Below are positions 26,701-37,862 of a stretch of DNA of 64,000 bases, piece by piece; position 1 is the stretch's first letter, and each line of letters starts with the position of its first letter. The stretch spans positions 310,001 through 374,000 of the forward strand of contig CACVBU010000181.1 in the NCBI GenBank assembly GCA_902728285.1, written 5' to 3'. Made by a program: the position numbers and the translations under genes. A model generated the notes under the pieces. It saw nothing but the letters and a program-made list of their open reading frames with translations. It ran no database searches and was not told the origin of the DNA. Source of the DNA: Clytia hemisphaerica (lineage: Eukaryota > Cnidaria > Hydrozoa > Leptothecata > Clytiidae).

Positions 26701-29700
26701 GTCTTTTAGTGACTACCGGCGAAACTTGAAGTGAGAGAGTTTATCCAAATCCCTTTTTTTGTTTTTGCTTGACCAGGGTGGTGGAATTCTTAGATGGAGT
26801 GTAACAGCTATTTATCACTGAGATCAGATTACCCAATCTACTCACTCGCATCCCGACTGAGCATTAATAAGACTGCACCTTCGTATGAAAAGGAGAGGAG
26901 AAAGCATTTAAAAAAATAATAAGCTATTCAATACTAAAAGTTTCCGCCATCCAGGTAGGCTTTCTATTAGTAAAGTCCAATAAATCTAAAATACAAGAGA
27001 GGATTTGGCAATTAATAATCATGTTAAGATTAAAGTTTTCACCTAATTTATCAACAGAGAGTAATGTCCCCATCGTGAATACAACCTAAAAAATTGAATT
27101 AAAATCTTAAAATGTTTAAACAGTTTACAGTACTACATCCTGGATGTGTTTTGAGAAATTCTTATCCAAATAATTTTGCTCGTTTCTAACGATTCCTAAG
27201 TGCTTGATCTTTTATAAGAATAGTTTCGTAAGAACACAGGACATAATTCGACCAAAGCCGGAGCATCAGATTCCAGTAATGACTGAATATTATTGATATG
27301 AAAACCTTTTTCCCGTTCATAAAATGGGTTAAGTTAATAGGAAAAAACACAAAAAAAATAACAGGTCAGGGCTCAGCCAAATGTTACTGATTCTTATAAA
27401 AAATATGTAGAAAATTTCCAGTGGCCACTAACACATTTGCTTCAGTGCAGTAACGCAGGTTAAAGGAAAAATGATGAAATTACATATTTTTTTACCTTAA
27501 CAATGCCAAGACCGATTGTAGCTAGCGTAGCAGACGTGTTCATGTTAAATCCTAATCGTTTGAATAATACTGGTGCATAGTAGAGCACAGTTGGTTGGCC
27601 TGTAAGCTGTGAATTAGAAAATAATAGCATTGAAACAAAAGATTTCTTCAATCTACTGAAAACTCAAGAACAACAAGAGCTTGACCACCCCCTAAGTTTA
27701 TTCATCATTATATATTCATTTTGCAACCATTATTATTGTACTCGTCTCAATTGAACACAGAGGCTAATGACGCCGATACTTTTTATTCAGTCAGAGCAGA
27801 TGGGTGATCAGGACTACGACTCTCTAACTACGACTTTCTGTTAATCCTGGTATTTCAAACGTGAAATGGCCTATGTACAAAGAAGAAGACTAAAAAAGGA
27901 ATTTTCCAACCTTTACACTCTCCTCGAAACGAGTACTGTTGGACAAAGCGTTTTCAACATTAAGCTTGAATTAAATGTAATACTGAAGGAATTATTTCCA
28001 TGATCAAAATTTTTGCTGATGACTCGTCAATATTCTCCCTTATCCTTGATCATATTCGCTGTTCAAACGAATTGAACAGTGACATGCAGAAGGTTAGTGA
28101 GTGGGCTCATCAATGGAAAATGACCTTCAACCCTGATCCTTCTAAACAGGCTGTTGAAGTGTACTTCACTCGGAGGATAAATCTACCTGATCTTCCAGAA
28201 ATTTATTTTAACAACGCAGTCATTGCTCGACAAGATCATCAAAAACATCTTGGTCTCATTCTTGATCATGAGCTGGCTTTTGACCGTCATCTTGATGAAA
28301 AAATTAAAAAAGCCAATCAAGGTATTGGTCTTATTCGCAAACTTCGTAAGTTTCTACCCAGGGATTCACTAGTCACGATATTTAAAACCCATATTAGACC
28401 ACATCTAGATTATGGAGATGTCGTGTATGATCGTCCAGGTAATTCCACTTTTTCTGAAAAACTAGAATCAGTTCAATATGATGCTTGTCTTGCAATAACT
28501 GGATGTTTCAGAGGAACATCCAGAGAAAAAATTTATCTTGAGTTAGGTCTTGAAAGCCTGTCGGACAGGCGACTAAGTCGAAGACTAATTTACTTTTATA
28601 AAATAATCAATGGCTTTGCACCTGCTTATCTCTCAAATGTTCTTCCTCCCCAAAGAGTGGAGGAGGAACGTAGGGCAGGGCGGAGGATACAACCACCATT
28701 TGAGGCACCATTTTGTAGGACTGAACGTTACCGTGCCTCCTTTTTTCCCTTTTGCATCAATGAATGGAATAACCTGGGCGAAAATATACGAAATCTTCCT
28801 TCTATTTCATTATTCAAACAAGCGATTCTTAAATTTTTAAGACCTTTCGCTAACTCAGTTTTCAGGGCTAGTGACAACGATGGCGTGGTTCTACTTAACC
28901 GATTAAGGGTTGGTTTCAGTCATCTTCGGGACCACATAACTTTGCAGACACAATCGACCCATTCTGCAACTGTCGAAGTAATTCTGTTGAAACGACACAA
29001 CATTTCCTGATGCATTGCTCTGATTACTCCAATAACAGACTTGTTATGTTCGACAGCCTTCTTCAACTTGACATAACCTTGTTTCCATTTAAGCCCAAAA
29101 CATTGTGTAGAATACTTCTTTATGGCGACCCCGATTTTAGCAATATCCAAAATCATGATATATTGAGTATAACGATAAAATTTATCTGTGATACAAGCCG
29201 TTTTGGGGGACCGTTATTTTAGTTTTACTCCAACTGCTCTCCTAGCTCTTTTAGTTTTTGTTTTTCATTTCTGTTAGTATTTATCCTCTGTAGTTTGTTT
29301 TTTTCTTCCATTTATTAGTTCATTTAATAGTTTATTGTTAGCTTAGTTTGGGTTCCTACCTCCTGGCGGTATGATCTGGTGGTCCTTTTGCGGGAGGCTA
29401 GGAACCTTTAGTTTTGTACTATTTGTTCGTGTTACATATATATATATTTAAAAAAAAAAAAAAAAAAAAAAATGTAATACATTCTAAAAAGAGTTATTTC
29501 CCACGCTATTGAAATACACAAAACATTCGCCAACACTTACGTATAATGATGTAATCTTACCAATCATATTTTGAAAAAGAAACTCATATCTTTGATTGGA
29601 GTTTTTTTGGAATTGGTACCCGAGGAGAAGCCATTAAAATGTTAAAAATTAACGTCTAACGCCGCTACATCATCAAAAGAATTTGAGGAAAAGTAGACCT

Positions 29701-32700
29701 AGCGCTCCCGATGCATTTACACCGCTATCGAGTAGTGCCGCCATTAGGGTACCAATTTTCAAAAAACTCCGATCAAAGATTTTGCTTGGCTGGGATTGAG
29801 AAGCTTGGTCCAGGGTATATAAAGGTCAGTAATGCCAGACAAAGGAAACAAATAATTGTGGAGGATTATATGATAAATACCTGTTGGAAAAGTATGACAC
29901 CGCACCCAATCATCATTCTCATACGCATGTTATCTTTGCTCGAAAACAAATCAAGAAAACTATAACTCTAAAAGACAAGAAAAGATTATGTTTTTATTCA
30001 TATTAAGAGAGATATAAAAACATTGTCCCTCCACCCTCAAGTGGAACATGTTTAAAATACCCTTCGTATAAAACAGATTTTGATTGGCCGTCAAAAACAA
30101 ATGTTTTATCCATCATTAGTCGTTGTAAAATTTCAAATGGACTAGAAATGTACCAGAATACCTCATTTTAAACATCCTTACAAACAACATTACAATGCAA
30201 GTGAGACCAAGTTCTTTTTATTGGCAATCTCTATTAACCCGACCTCGACCCTGACCCTGACCCTGGAAAAAGGCCGACCCTCGACCCTGGAAAAAGGCCG
30301 ACCCTCGACCCTTGAAAAAAGCCGACCCTCGACCCAAACAATAAAAAGCCGACCCTGGGTAAAAAAACAGTTTTTTGGCAGTGTTTTAAAATGAGATGGA
30401 CATATCCTAATATTAAGAAATGAGCAGACAAGCAGGGGGTGGGATACACACGCTTTTTATAAGAATAATGAATATGTCAACCTCGTCGTCCCCCCGGCCG
30501 GTCGAAATATTTGCTTTTTGATGTTTTTCTGTGAGTGGAAGATAATATAATCTCTCGTGCGTCAACATAAAACGTAAGTTAAGCCTGGGATATAAATGGA
30601 TACGAGGCTGATTATACATATTGGTCAATATTATGATGCCCCCGGGAAAGGGCTTGTGAAGAATGATCCTCCTTCCCCCCGACGACTATTCTTCAAGTAT
30701 TCTTTAAGTGTTCTAATGATTAGTTTTTGGAATATTCATCCAAAAAATTCTCATAAAAGTCGCTAAAGCAGGCTAAAGCATTTTTTTGCCCAGGGTCGGC
30801 TTTTTATTGTATTTTGGTCGAGGGTCGGTCTTTTTCAAGGGTCAGGGTCGAGGTCGAGGTCGGGTTAATATAGATTGCCCTTTTTATTACCTGTTCTCGG
30901 GATAGAGAAGTTTTCATTCGGTCAATTTCCAAACGAACATTTAAATTGGGCCATAACGTTGCTGCTATCTGCATTGCCTATATACGAAAGAAAAGTGATT
31001 CAGGTTATATCTAGCAAACTAGACTAAAATGTATAAGAGTGAAGACGGGGGGGGGGGGTTAAGATTCTAAGGGACTACTCCCTTTTATATTTATCATTGC
31101 GAATAGGCCTATATTGAGACAGGAAGACTTCAAGCTTTAGATTCTGAATACTTGACTTAAAGTAGGTATTTAGCTCTGTATAGAAAAAGTTATCAAATGG
31201 AACCAAAACGGTTGCCTAAATCTGAGCCTGTAAGCGTTGAAGTAAGTTACAAGTATGGAATTTCAAAGGAAGATTGGTTCAAACTTTCATCAACTTTTCA
31301 AATCGTACCTTTTCTTCTTGCCCTTTCAGCAACAACCATCTCGGACTTTTTGGAAGAAAAGCCATACCAATGGCTTGACCGAGTGCTGGGATGGCTGAAA
31401 TGCCAAACATGTACCTCCTGAAAGAAAACTGAAGACTTACACCAGGACTGAAGAATATTGAACTCTTTGCTCGATATGGTAATAAAAAGATTTTATTAGA
31501 AAGCAAAAATTTGACCAACAATCCACAACCATTTCAACTGAAGAAATATAAAAAATAATCAAAAAGGCGAACTTTGCCACTCGGCACTTAGCGTGGTCGT
31601 GTTACAGGGGAAAAAAGAAATTGTCCAAAAAAGGGATGTTGCACCAGTGGGATTTTAGGGGATTTTTTCCTGAGGCATAAGCATCCATAAGGTCTGGAGT
31701 TTCAGCTTTATATTATTTTTTTCCTGTAAATTATGCTAAACGAACCCACTAACTATATCTGCAAAGATTATACATCAGAGTCTCTGTAACTCTAACACCC
31801 AAGAGGAACGCAAACTTGTTCGAGCTAAGGAGACATTCGAGTAATTGCAGGTTCGAGTTAAAGAGACTAAATTGTATTTATGAAGGGTATGGACTTACCA
31901 TCCATTTTTGGAATCGATCAAAATATAATTGACAAAATATGCTAACAGTAAACCGAGTGTGATTCCAAGTTCATTTAAAGACACCAACAATCCACGCTTT
32001 TTCTAAAATGACGAAAGATAACAAATAGAAGGTGTGTAATAAGGGTTGGACATGGTGTGAAGAGACAGATAGATGCCTGCATGTGGAAGTGTTCCACTTC
32101 TAGTCCCAGGTCAAAAGAACTTTGGAAGATTAAAGGGATGATCAAATGGCTTTAAATATTAGGCCTGCAGAAAGCTTATGTGGGCTTGAGTAAAACCTCC
32201 AAGTATACTTGGGTATAACTATTTCCCTAAGTCGAGATATCTCAATTTTAAATTTCTCAAAATGGGTTCTCACACAGTTCTTACGTTGAAATTCTATTTT
32301 CTATTTTTCATCCTAAAAGTAAAAAAATTGTAATCTAAATATCTCGACTTTGGAAAATATTTAGGCAAAAACGTTTTGAGGTTTTGCTCAGGACAATAGA
32401 AAGATTACACATGCCATATATCTCAAACCATCTGATTATCCCTTTAACGGTAATGCAAATGAAAATCTTGAGTAATAGTTTCCACTTGATATATTGATAC
32501 AGAAACTTTCTTAACTTACCGGAGGAGCGATTTCGGAGATGTAAACACAATCACCAACAGCTGACAAAGCCACTGCAAATCCAAGAATCAGTCTTCCAAT
32601 AATCTAAACATAAGACGAAGAAGGAATGAAGTTTGAACGACGGAGTTAATTTAATGATGAATGACTGTATAAGAAATAATAGTTAATTTTCTGGGAGAAT

Positions 32701-35700
32701 ATTACTAAACTTATACAATTTCAACAATTCAGTTTAAATCAAAATTGCTCAAAAAACAATAGCAGTGAACTGATAGTCATATAAAACTTTTTATCAACAC
32801 GCTAGAGTAGCTCCAACTTTTCTGAATCTTTTGATAACTTAATTTCTTCAAAAGTAAAATAGAAATATTTGGTCATGGTTACCAGATGTCATCATCCATA
32901 GATTTGTTGAGAATCGAATCAAGAATCTGAAATCCAATAATAAGTTCTATCAGGGTAAAATCAACTTACAAAAATCCCAAATCCATTAGCAAAGGATAAA
33001 ACCAAAGCACCAATAAGAAAAAGAAAAGCGTTCAAAATGATGGTCGTCTTTCGTCCAAACTGGTCCAAAAAGAATCCTAAAACAATGAATATATTTGTAA
33101 GTTGAATAAAATGCAAGTCCGTTTTTGCATCAAAAAAGATAATTTTCAAATGATTCATTGTCTACTTCAGGATATTTAAAGCAAATTCAAATAGCAGTGC
33201 CGTACGAAGTATTTTGGCGGCTGAAATTTAGTGACACCACGAGGGTCAACCGTGGTATGGCCCGAGGAGGGAAATCTCTGAAAACCTCTTCATTACTGGA
33301 AAATACACCAAAAATCAATGATTTCAAGCAAAAAATTATATGTTTTGAATAGTCGTCTTTAAGAAACCATCTTCGAAAAAATTATTGGGAGGAGGGTTTG
33401 CAAGGTTGCTGTGTCATTGAAATAGTGAGACGATGAAAATGACTAAAATCATAGTGTACTGAAAAATACTTTGGAAAGTAAAGAAAAGAATTTCGATGGC
33501 CGACTTTGAATTTACATGGGTAACAAAACTAAAACGGGGTATTTATAATTGAGGAAGAGCTTTATCAATCATAACTTAAAGAAAATCGAAAAGAAAATCG
33601 CAGTACTCATGGTTGGAACCCCCCCCTGGCCTGAGGGGGGGGGCTAAAAGGTCAAGCAGCAATTGGTACCTGATTTTAGCCTGTGGCTAGGGGGGGACTA
33701 ACCATGTTAGGGGTCACCTAAATTTTTTCAGATGGACCTTGGGGTTAGATTCTATGTTTGGTGATTTTTTTCTGAACTTGTTTTTCTTTCATCATAAACT
33801 TCACTATGGAAGGTCTTCTGTCTAAAAAAGTGTGTTTCTGAGGAAACTGCGTGTGCGCTGAGCTATTCCTAAAAGTTTGTGCAATAGCACGTCTTCACTA
33901 TAGATGTAAACATCAAACTCTTGAAGTCAAATAACAATTCATCCGAATCTCTATCCCATGTTCATTGGCTTAGGAGTCACCTAAAATATTTGGCAACCAG
34001 GGGTTACCTAAACCTTAGGGGTCACCTGAATTCTTAGGGGGCACCTAAAACCTGCTGCCAAACCATGGTACTACCTTCAAAGACCTAAAAAAAAATTTTA
34101 AAATTCTTACCTCCAACGAAAGAGGAGATTAATCCACCGATAAGGAGTACAGTTACTACCAATTCTTGTTGGATGCAGGTCAAATTAAATTCTTCACGTA
34201 GCAGTAAGATAGCACCTGATATGATACCTTGAAAACGAAAAGACAGGAAAACAATCTAAAGATCACAGTTAACAGATCTTTTACAATTTCGTGTATACAT
34301 TGCAGAAATTCTAAAGCCAAACCACCCTTCCTGTAGTGAGAGAGCTTGAGAGAAACCCTTAATGAGAAGTCACTTTGAAGTTATACACAGATGATTTAAA
34401 CAACAGCATAATAAGGATTTCATTCAGAAAAACAACCGAGTAATATCGAGAAAAAAATATTAGTAATAGATAGTAAAGAATTCACAGATAGTTACTAAAA
34501 TACCTTTCTTCCAAAGGTAACGAATCGACTAGGGGTCGGATTTTCACGACTTTGTCTGTTTGAAAAAACCCTAATCAAAGCTAAATTGGAAATGGATTAA
34601 AGGTACAAATCTTTCAATTTTCTAAATAGTAATATGAACTTGACATCAAAAAGACGCTCATTCTTACCGACATCGTAGCCAAAAAGAACGCCACCCAATG
34701 CAGCAACAGTCACTGAAGCGGGAAGTAGAAACCATGGTTGTGTACGTCTAAAGTAAACAAATAACAAAGAAATGTAAAAAAAGAGTCAGTACTTGTTCTA
34801 CCTTCCAAATTTAGTGAAGTTTCAGATATTGAAACTCTGAACTTAAGAACAGAGTCTCTCTTAGTCAGGGTGTCTCACAATCATCAATATGTATTCTGTA
34901 AAACAAAAATTATTAAGTAAATTGCAAAATATTTCTTCGACTTTTACCAATTTTTCTATCATAGAGAAGGGGGTCATTAAAGGCGGAGCCTCAACCTCTC
35001 TACAATCGGTGCCGAAATATATTGGCACTATTGGGTATTTTAACGTTTTTCAGAATTTAAAGATCGGGCGAGAATTTCAGTTTCAGTACTTCCACTTTGT
35101 GTCATCGAATTTTTCGATTTGGAAAGGGCTAAGTAGCTTCCAGGCTATATTCTCAGCCTTATTGGAACATTTTTGAGCTTTTAGATCCTGAGATCCTACT
35201 CTCGGATACTCGATAGCCGGGAGGGGGCGGCGCTAATTAATTTTTCGAAAATTTCCAACCCAGGATATTCTTATTCCGACCCCGCTTATTGATCTTTGAG
35301 AAATTGTTTTTGAAAGTTCCCTCTTTTGCCCTAGTTCTGCTGTATTAGCCTTCTTTTCGGAAATTTTACACCCAGGACATTTTTATTCCAACTCCCTTGC
35401 TTATTAAATTTTGAGATTTTTTCCAACCCCCCTGCTTATTCTAAACCCCCGGTTATTAGGTACCCGAGAGTAAGGTCATAAGTCTTAAGTCTCATGTTAA
35501 AACTCAGAGTTAAAACTACTTTCCAATCGTACTTTAAAGCACTTAAAAAAATCACTTGCGGTTTTGTGCCAAATATTACGGTGGGGATTGTAGAAACTAT
35601 GTCTTACTTGTTTTCATTACCAGCGTCTATAGAAGCACCATTACTGGCATCATCATATTGTCCTTGTGAATGTTTGATCCATAATGCCTGTTCTTCATTG

Positions 35701-36530
35701 TCCTCGTCATCTTCTGGCAGTTGCATGTCTGCAAACAAAATGAACAGTTTTTAAAGAGTTGTGGTACAAAAGAACATTTTCTACCAATGTATAGGCCATT
35801 TCACAGTCGAAATGGATCATAGGTAAAAAATAAAGTGACAAGTCAATTGCTTACTTTCCAATTATATTCTTATAGGTATTTATTAACGGATTCGTGCTCC
35901 CTACTTGTTATTTTGCAGAGATCTGCTATTCAAAATAATATTCTTATGTGTCCCCTTATTTCTATTATGATGTCTCCTTCTCAAATCCGGCATGAGTATG
36001 ACCCAAGATTTTCCAACTCATGATATGCACTGCTGCAATGTCTTTTAACATTACATCAAGGATCCAACATCTAATTGGTTGAAAGTGACGTATTGACTGA
36101 TCTTAAGTCACTTACAACCAATTATCGGTTGGGTCATCGCAATGTCGAATACATTGCACTGATGTACAAGGGGTATATAATGAATAGGTTTCTTTCCGAT
36201 TATTTTCATAACTTTCACTGACTCTGGGTATCTGCAAAATTTCGTAAGAAAAAAGGTAAAGCATTTTCATATACTCTTATAGGCTGCTGGCATTCGCATT
36301 TATTAATGCGAAGATTATTTTTACCTGCTTGTTATATTTGTAAATAAAGTTTTGATTCATTCAAGCACAAGTTCCTCACTACTCCGTACCAGAGTGTATC
36401 TCACGTTTTTCTATTTTCGTAGTACGGTGATGAATTTTGAAATAGATAGATATCCGGTCACTCACCAATCTCAAAATCAAAAAGTACTTTAAAAAAACTT
36501 ACACCAATCTTCATTAAAATTGACAACCAT
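23765..36530 (-). CDS. Facilitative sugar transporter, class III GLUT (SLC2A10/12-like), 16 coding exons
   Basis: Major-facilitator membrane protein moving hexoses (or dehydroascorbate, as for GLUT10) across the plasma or internal membranes. Coding exons in transcript order: 36530-36503, 35728-35608, 34747-34668, 34227-34111, 33076-32970, 32603-32520, 32002-31899, 31417-31309, 30977-30891, 29967-29881, 27606-27496, 27085-27043, 26680-26249, 25877-25755, 24484-24352, 23876-23765. They total 1,878 nt (625 codons plus TGA) with all phases closing. Family motifs in order: [10 protein letters not shown] (about 66-76), DQFGRK after TM2, GRLILGF and [16 protein letters not shown] (about 235), [15 protein letters not shown] (about 306-320), DKLGRRK (about 355), [15 protein letters not shown] (about 500), [13 protein letters not shown] (about 575). 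A long exofacial loop 9 at about 380-475, with several NxS/T sites, is the class III hallmark. GLUT10 and GLUT12 cannot be separated by eye. The first exon is only 28 coding nt. Confidence 0.9.
23877..27042 (-). other. Introns of the transporter gene, 3' part
   Basis: Introns 23877-24351, 24485-25754, 25878-26248 and 26681-27042. Apart from the repeat at 25380-25716 they are AT-rich with no feature. Small open frames such as 24101-24358 on the minus strand run into the exon at 24352 and are not independent genes. Confidence 0.55.
25380..25716 (+). repeat. Single copy of the 321-bp repeat family with palindromic end
   Basis: This stretch is clearly homologous to one unit plus the right terminus of the array at 51285-52192. 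Both share GCAAAAAATCAGAAAAAAGT, a TTTTGGCCCAAA block, ATCGGGCTCCGTCACRTT, GGTAACAGACG, GACG/GAAC tetramer repeats, GGTTAATTTATAGGACCTCC and a terminal GGTAGGTCCAAAAAG. It lies in a transporter intron. The end can fold as a hairpin (GGACCTCC against GGTAGGTCC). Confidence 0.8.
27984..29469 (+). mobile_element. 5'-truncated non-LTR retrotransposon (LINE) with poly(A) tail and target duplication
   Basis: The insertion starts in the middle of a reverse transcriptase reading frame, ends in a run of about 25-30 A after a short TATATATA stretch, and is flanked by AAATGTAATAC at 27973-27983 and 29470-29480. That 11-bp duplication is direct evidence of target-primed integration. Only the catalytic motif C region onward, the thumb and the C-terminal CCHC zinc knuckle remain. 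The element is antisense inside a transporter intron. Confidence 0.9.
28000..29222 (+). pseudogene. Truncated, frameshifted LINE reverse transcriptase C-terminus
   Basis: Frame 28000-29010 starts at the RT active-site segment IFADDSSIF. It continues through [19 protein letters not shown] and [17 protein letters not shown], segments conserved in Jockey/CR1-type LINE polymerases. A one-base loss near 28935-28945 moves the true frame, which continues with a CNC...H...HC zinc knuckle and ends at 29222. The N-terminal endonuclease and most of the RT are absent because of 5' truncation, so the copy is inactive. Confidence 0.85.
29588..29780. repeat. Foldback repeat with 34-bp arms
   Basis: ATCTTTGATTGGAGTTTTTT...GGTACCC at 29588-29621 pairs with its near reverse complement at 29747-29780. 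The right arm and the following TTTGCTTGGCTGGGAT are also found at 40277-40345, so this is a dispersed family. It is a probable MITE, inside a transporter intron. Confidence 0.6.
30223..30879. mobile_element. 657-bp terminal-inverted-repeat element with 9-bp target duplication
   Basis: The ends are GGCAATCT and AGATTGCC. They continue inward as long imperfect inverted repeats of about 100-140 bp rich in CGACC, CCTGAC and GCCGACCCTCGACCC units. CTTTTTATT is duplicated directly outside (30214-30222 and 30880-30888). A 9-bp duplication with G-initial ends fits Merlin or Mutator-like elements; I cannot choose between them. No transposase is encoded, so it is non-autonomous. It lies in a transporter intron just beside the exon at 30891-30977. 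Confidence 0.85.
31047..31058. repeat. Homopolymer run of 12 G
   Basis: Twelve consecutive G in a transporter intron. A likely site of length variation or sequencing error. Confidence 0.8.
31770..31877. mobile_element. Short pogo/Tc1-mariner-like MITE
   Basis: The left end (TACATCAGAGTCTCTGTAAC) and right end (GTTAAAGAGACTAAATTGTA) are imperfect inverted repeats beginning with TA. The interior GTTCGAGCTAAGGAGACATTCGAG resembles the segment at 13946-13970. TA-flanked ends of this type are seen in Tigger/pogo-derived MITEs (family knowledge). Moderately degraded. Confidence 0.45.
32134..32443. mobile_element. 310-bp TTAA-flanked MITE
   Basis: TTAA flanks both sides (32130-32133 and 32444-32447). 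The ends AGGGATGATCAAATGG and, read inward, AGGGATAATCAGATGG are inverted repeats continuing for about 30 bp. The interior carries GCCTGCAGAAAGCTTATGTG and a reverse-oriented CTCGAC/GTCGAG pair. A TTAA target is used by piggyBac and Kolobok families. A related copy lies at 62325-62550. Located in a transporter intron next to the exon at 32520. Confidence 0.75.
33600..34070. repeat. Degenerate repeat of a TTAGGGGTCACCTAAA-like motif
   Basis: At least five variants of TTAGGGGTCACCTAAA occur between 33695 and 34055, with C- and G-runs near 33609-33643. The motif is itself partly palindromic (TTAGG...CCTAA). The region lies in the transporter intron 33077-34110. I read it as a decayed repeat, not as a telomeric array, because the copies are dispersed and not in tandem register. 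Confidence 0.45.
34960..35570. repeat. Composite dispersed repeat, including a foldback at 35191-35474
   Basis: CCTACTCTCGGATACTCGATAGCCGGG near 35193 and the reverse of CCCCCGGTTATTAGGTACCCGAGAGTAAG near 35445-35474 form inverted ends. Between them a motif like CCCGCTTATTNNATNTTTGAG occurs three times. The flanking sequence (TATTTTAACGTTTTTCAGAATTTAAAG and AAGTCTTAAGTCTCATGTTAAAACTC) is repeated at 41375-41545 in the same orientation without the foldback. It lies in a transporter intron. Confidence 0.5.
36072..36124. repeat. Short perfect-looking hairpin
   Basis: TAATTGGTTGAAAGTGAC at 36072-36089 pairs with GTCACTTACAACCAATTA at 36107-36124 with one mismatch and a 17-nt loop. It lies in the first intron of the transporter gene. 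A MITE core or structured RNA are both possible; nothing else supports either. Confidence 0.5.
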
Positions 36531-37862
36531 TTTTGTAAAGGTTGATCAGAACCAAAAGAAACTTTCTAAAAGAACTGGTGTTCATTTTATCACACGGATA
36601 TGGAAGGTAGTTATGAATAAAGAAACACACAAACTTGAATTATTCATAATAAAACCAACATAGTCAAATTGTAATGTTGAATAGCCACATACAATATAAT
36701 CACATACATATCAAATACTGTAACATTTTGTCAATTATTCATAACACATCCCAAAAAGTTTACAAACAATTCTAAAAATATCTTTGAACCTATCAAAATT
36801 TACATCGTGTTTGACATTGAGATTGAAATATCCTATCAAATAATAACAATAAACTAAGCTTGATAATCCAAAAACTTATGATGGACACTCATTCTAGTTT
36901 CAAACAGATGATTATGTCAATCAAAAAGAAATTCAACACTTTTTGTTGATTGATATTTTTTAGAATCTGTTACTTTCAAACTAGCCTAGAGATCTAAGCT
37001 AGTTTGATTCAGTCACTAGGATAAATGGTAAGTTGTGACTGAATAACTATTCCAAAATTTCAGTATTTCAGTATTCAAAGGAAAACTTAAATTCCGTAGA
37101 TATAAAAAATCCTTAAAGCCGCCGAAAACGTTACATTGTCATTAGCCGTGTGAATACGGGCTTAGTTAAATAGGTTACTTTCAGATGTAATAAAACTTAT
37201 ACTGTATACACTGAATTTATAAAGTAGTAAGGCAAGGCCAATTTAACTTGTTGCTTTAAAAAAAATGCAAAATAGGAAATAAAAAGACACAAAAAGCTGG
37301 AATTCATGGATAAATTGAAAAATAAAAAACATAAAATCCTCAAAACTTTGGGAAAGCTACCAAAATTTTGAGAATTTGGCAGTCTGTAAAGCAATGAAAA
37401 TAAATATGTACTACCAAAATTATTTGTATTTCGATTTTTGGAATATCAGGGTCGGTCGGGCCCGTAAAACAACTAATCAAAATTGGTCTCGTCTAATAAA
37501 AGTATAAAAGGAATAAAAATTAACTCGATATTTTATGCAAATAAGCATGACGGACTTTTTGACAGTCTTTCAATTGTTTTCAAAAAGGTCCAATGCAAAC
37601 TAGCCAAGTTATTCAATTGGTACTCTTTTTTTGTGGCGCTAACACCCTGAGTACAAAGCGATCACTCCACCAGAAATAACAAAATAAGATAAGATAATGC
37701 TTACCTTGTTTCGTTAAATAACCATTAATCAAAGCTTGCCATACAGCTCACTACACTTTTAAATTGGATCCTAAATTTGTTGTCGAAATTTTTTATTGAT
37801 TTTTTTAAGATTATATATATTTTTTTACTAACTTTTCATCTAAACGATATAAAATAGTTTAT
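36531..37862 (-). promoter_or_regulatory. 5' flank of the transporter gene
   Basis: This region is upstream of the minus-strand start codon at 36530-36528 and should contain its 5'UTR and promoter. It is AT-rich. I could not identify a TATA box, an additional exon or a CpG-rich stretch with confidence. Confidence 0.35.

Larger units (their letters stand above)
27607..29880 (-). other. Transporter intron 10, hosting a LINE insertion
   Basis: The intron between the exons coding FQQ and LTGQP. Most of it is the plus-strand LINE at 27984-29469, in antisense orientation to the host gene, and a foldback repeat at 29588-29780. The remaining sequence shows no feature. Confidence 0.7.

Noticed and set aside
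29881..29959. Transporter exon starting at 29959 after the TATAG acceptor
   Set aside because: It would break the reading phase with the exon at 30891-30977. The acceptor 8 nt upstream (exon start 29967) keeps the frame.
30230..30360. Interstitial telomere-like repeats (CCCTGA units)
   Set aside because: The units are irregular, occur inverted at both ends of one 657-bp element and are not a standard telomere repeat.
33600..34070. TTAGG telomere remnant
   Set aside because: Copies are scattered and embedded in a longer degenerate palindromic motif, not in tandem.
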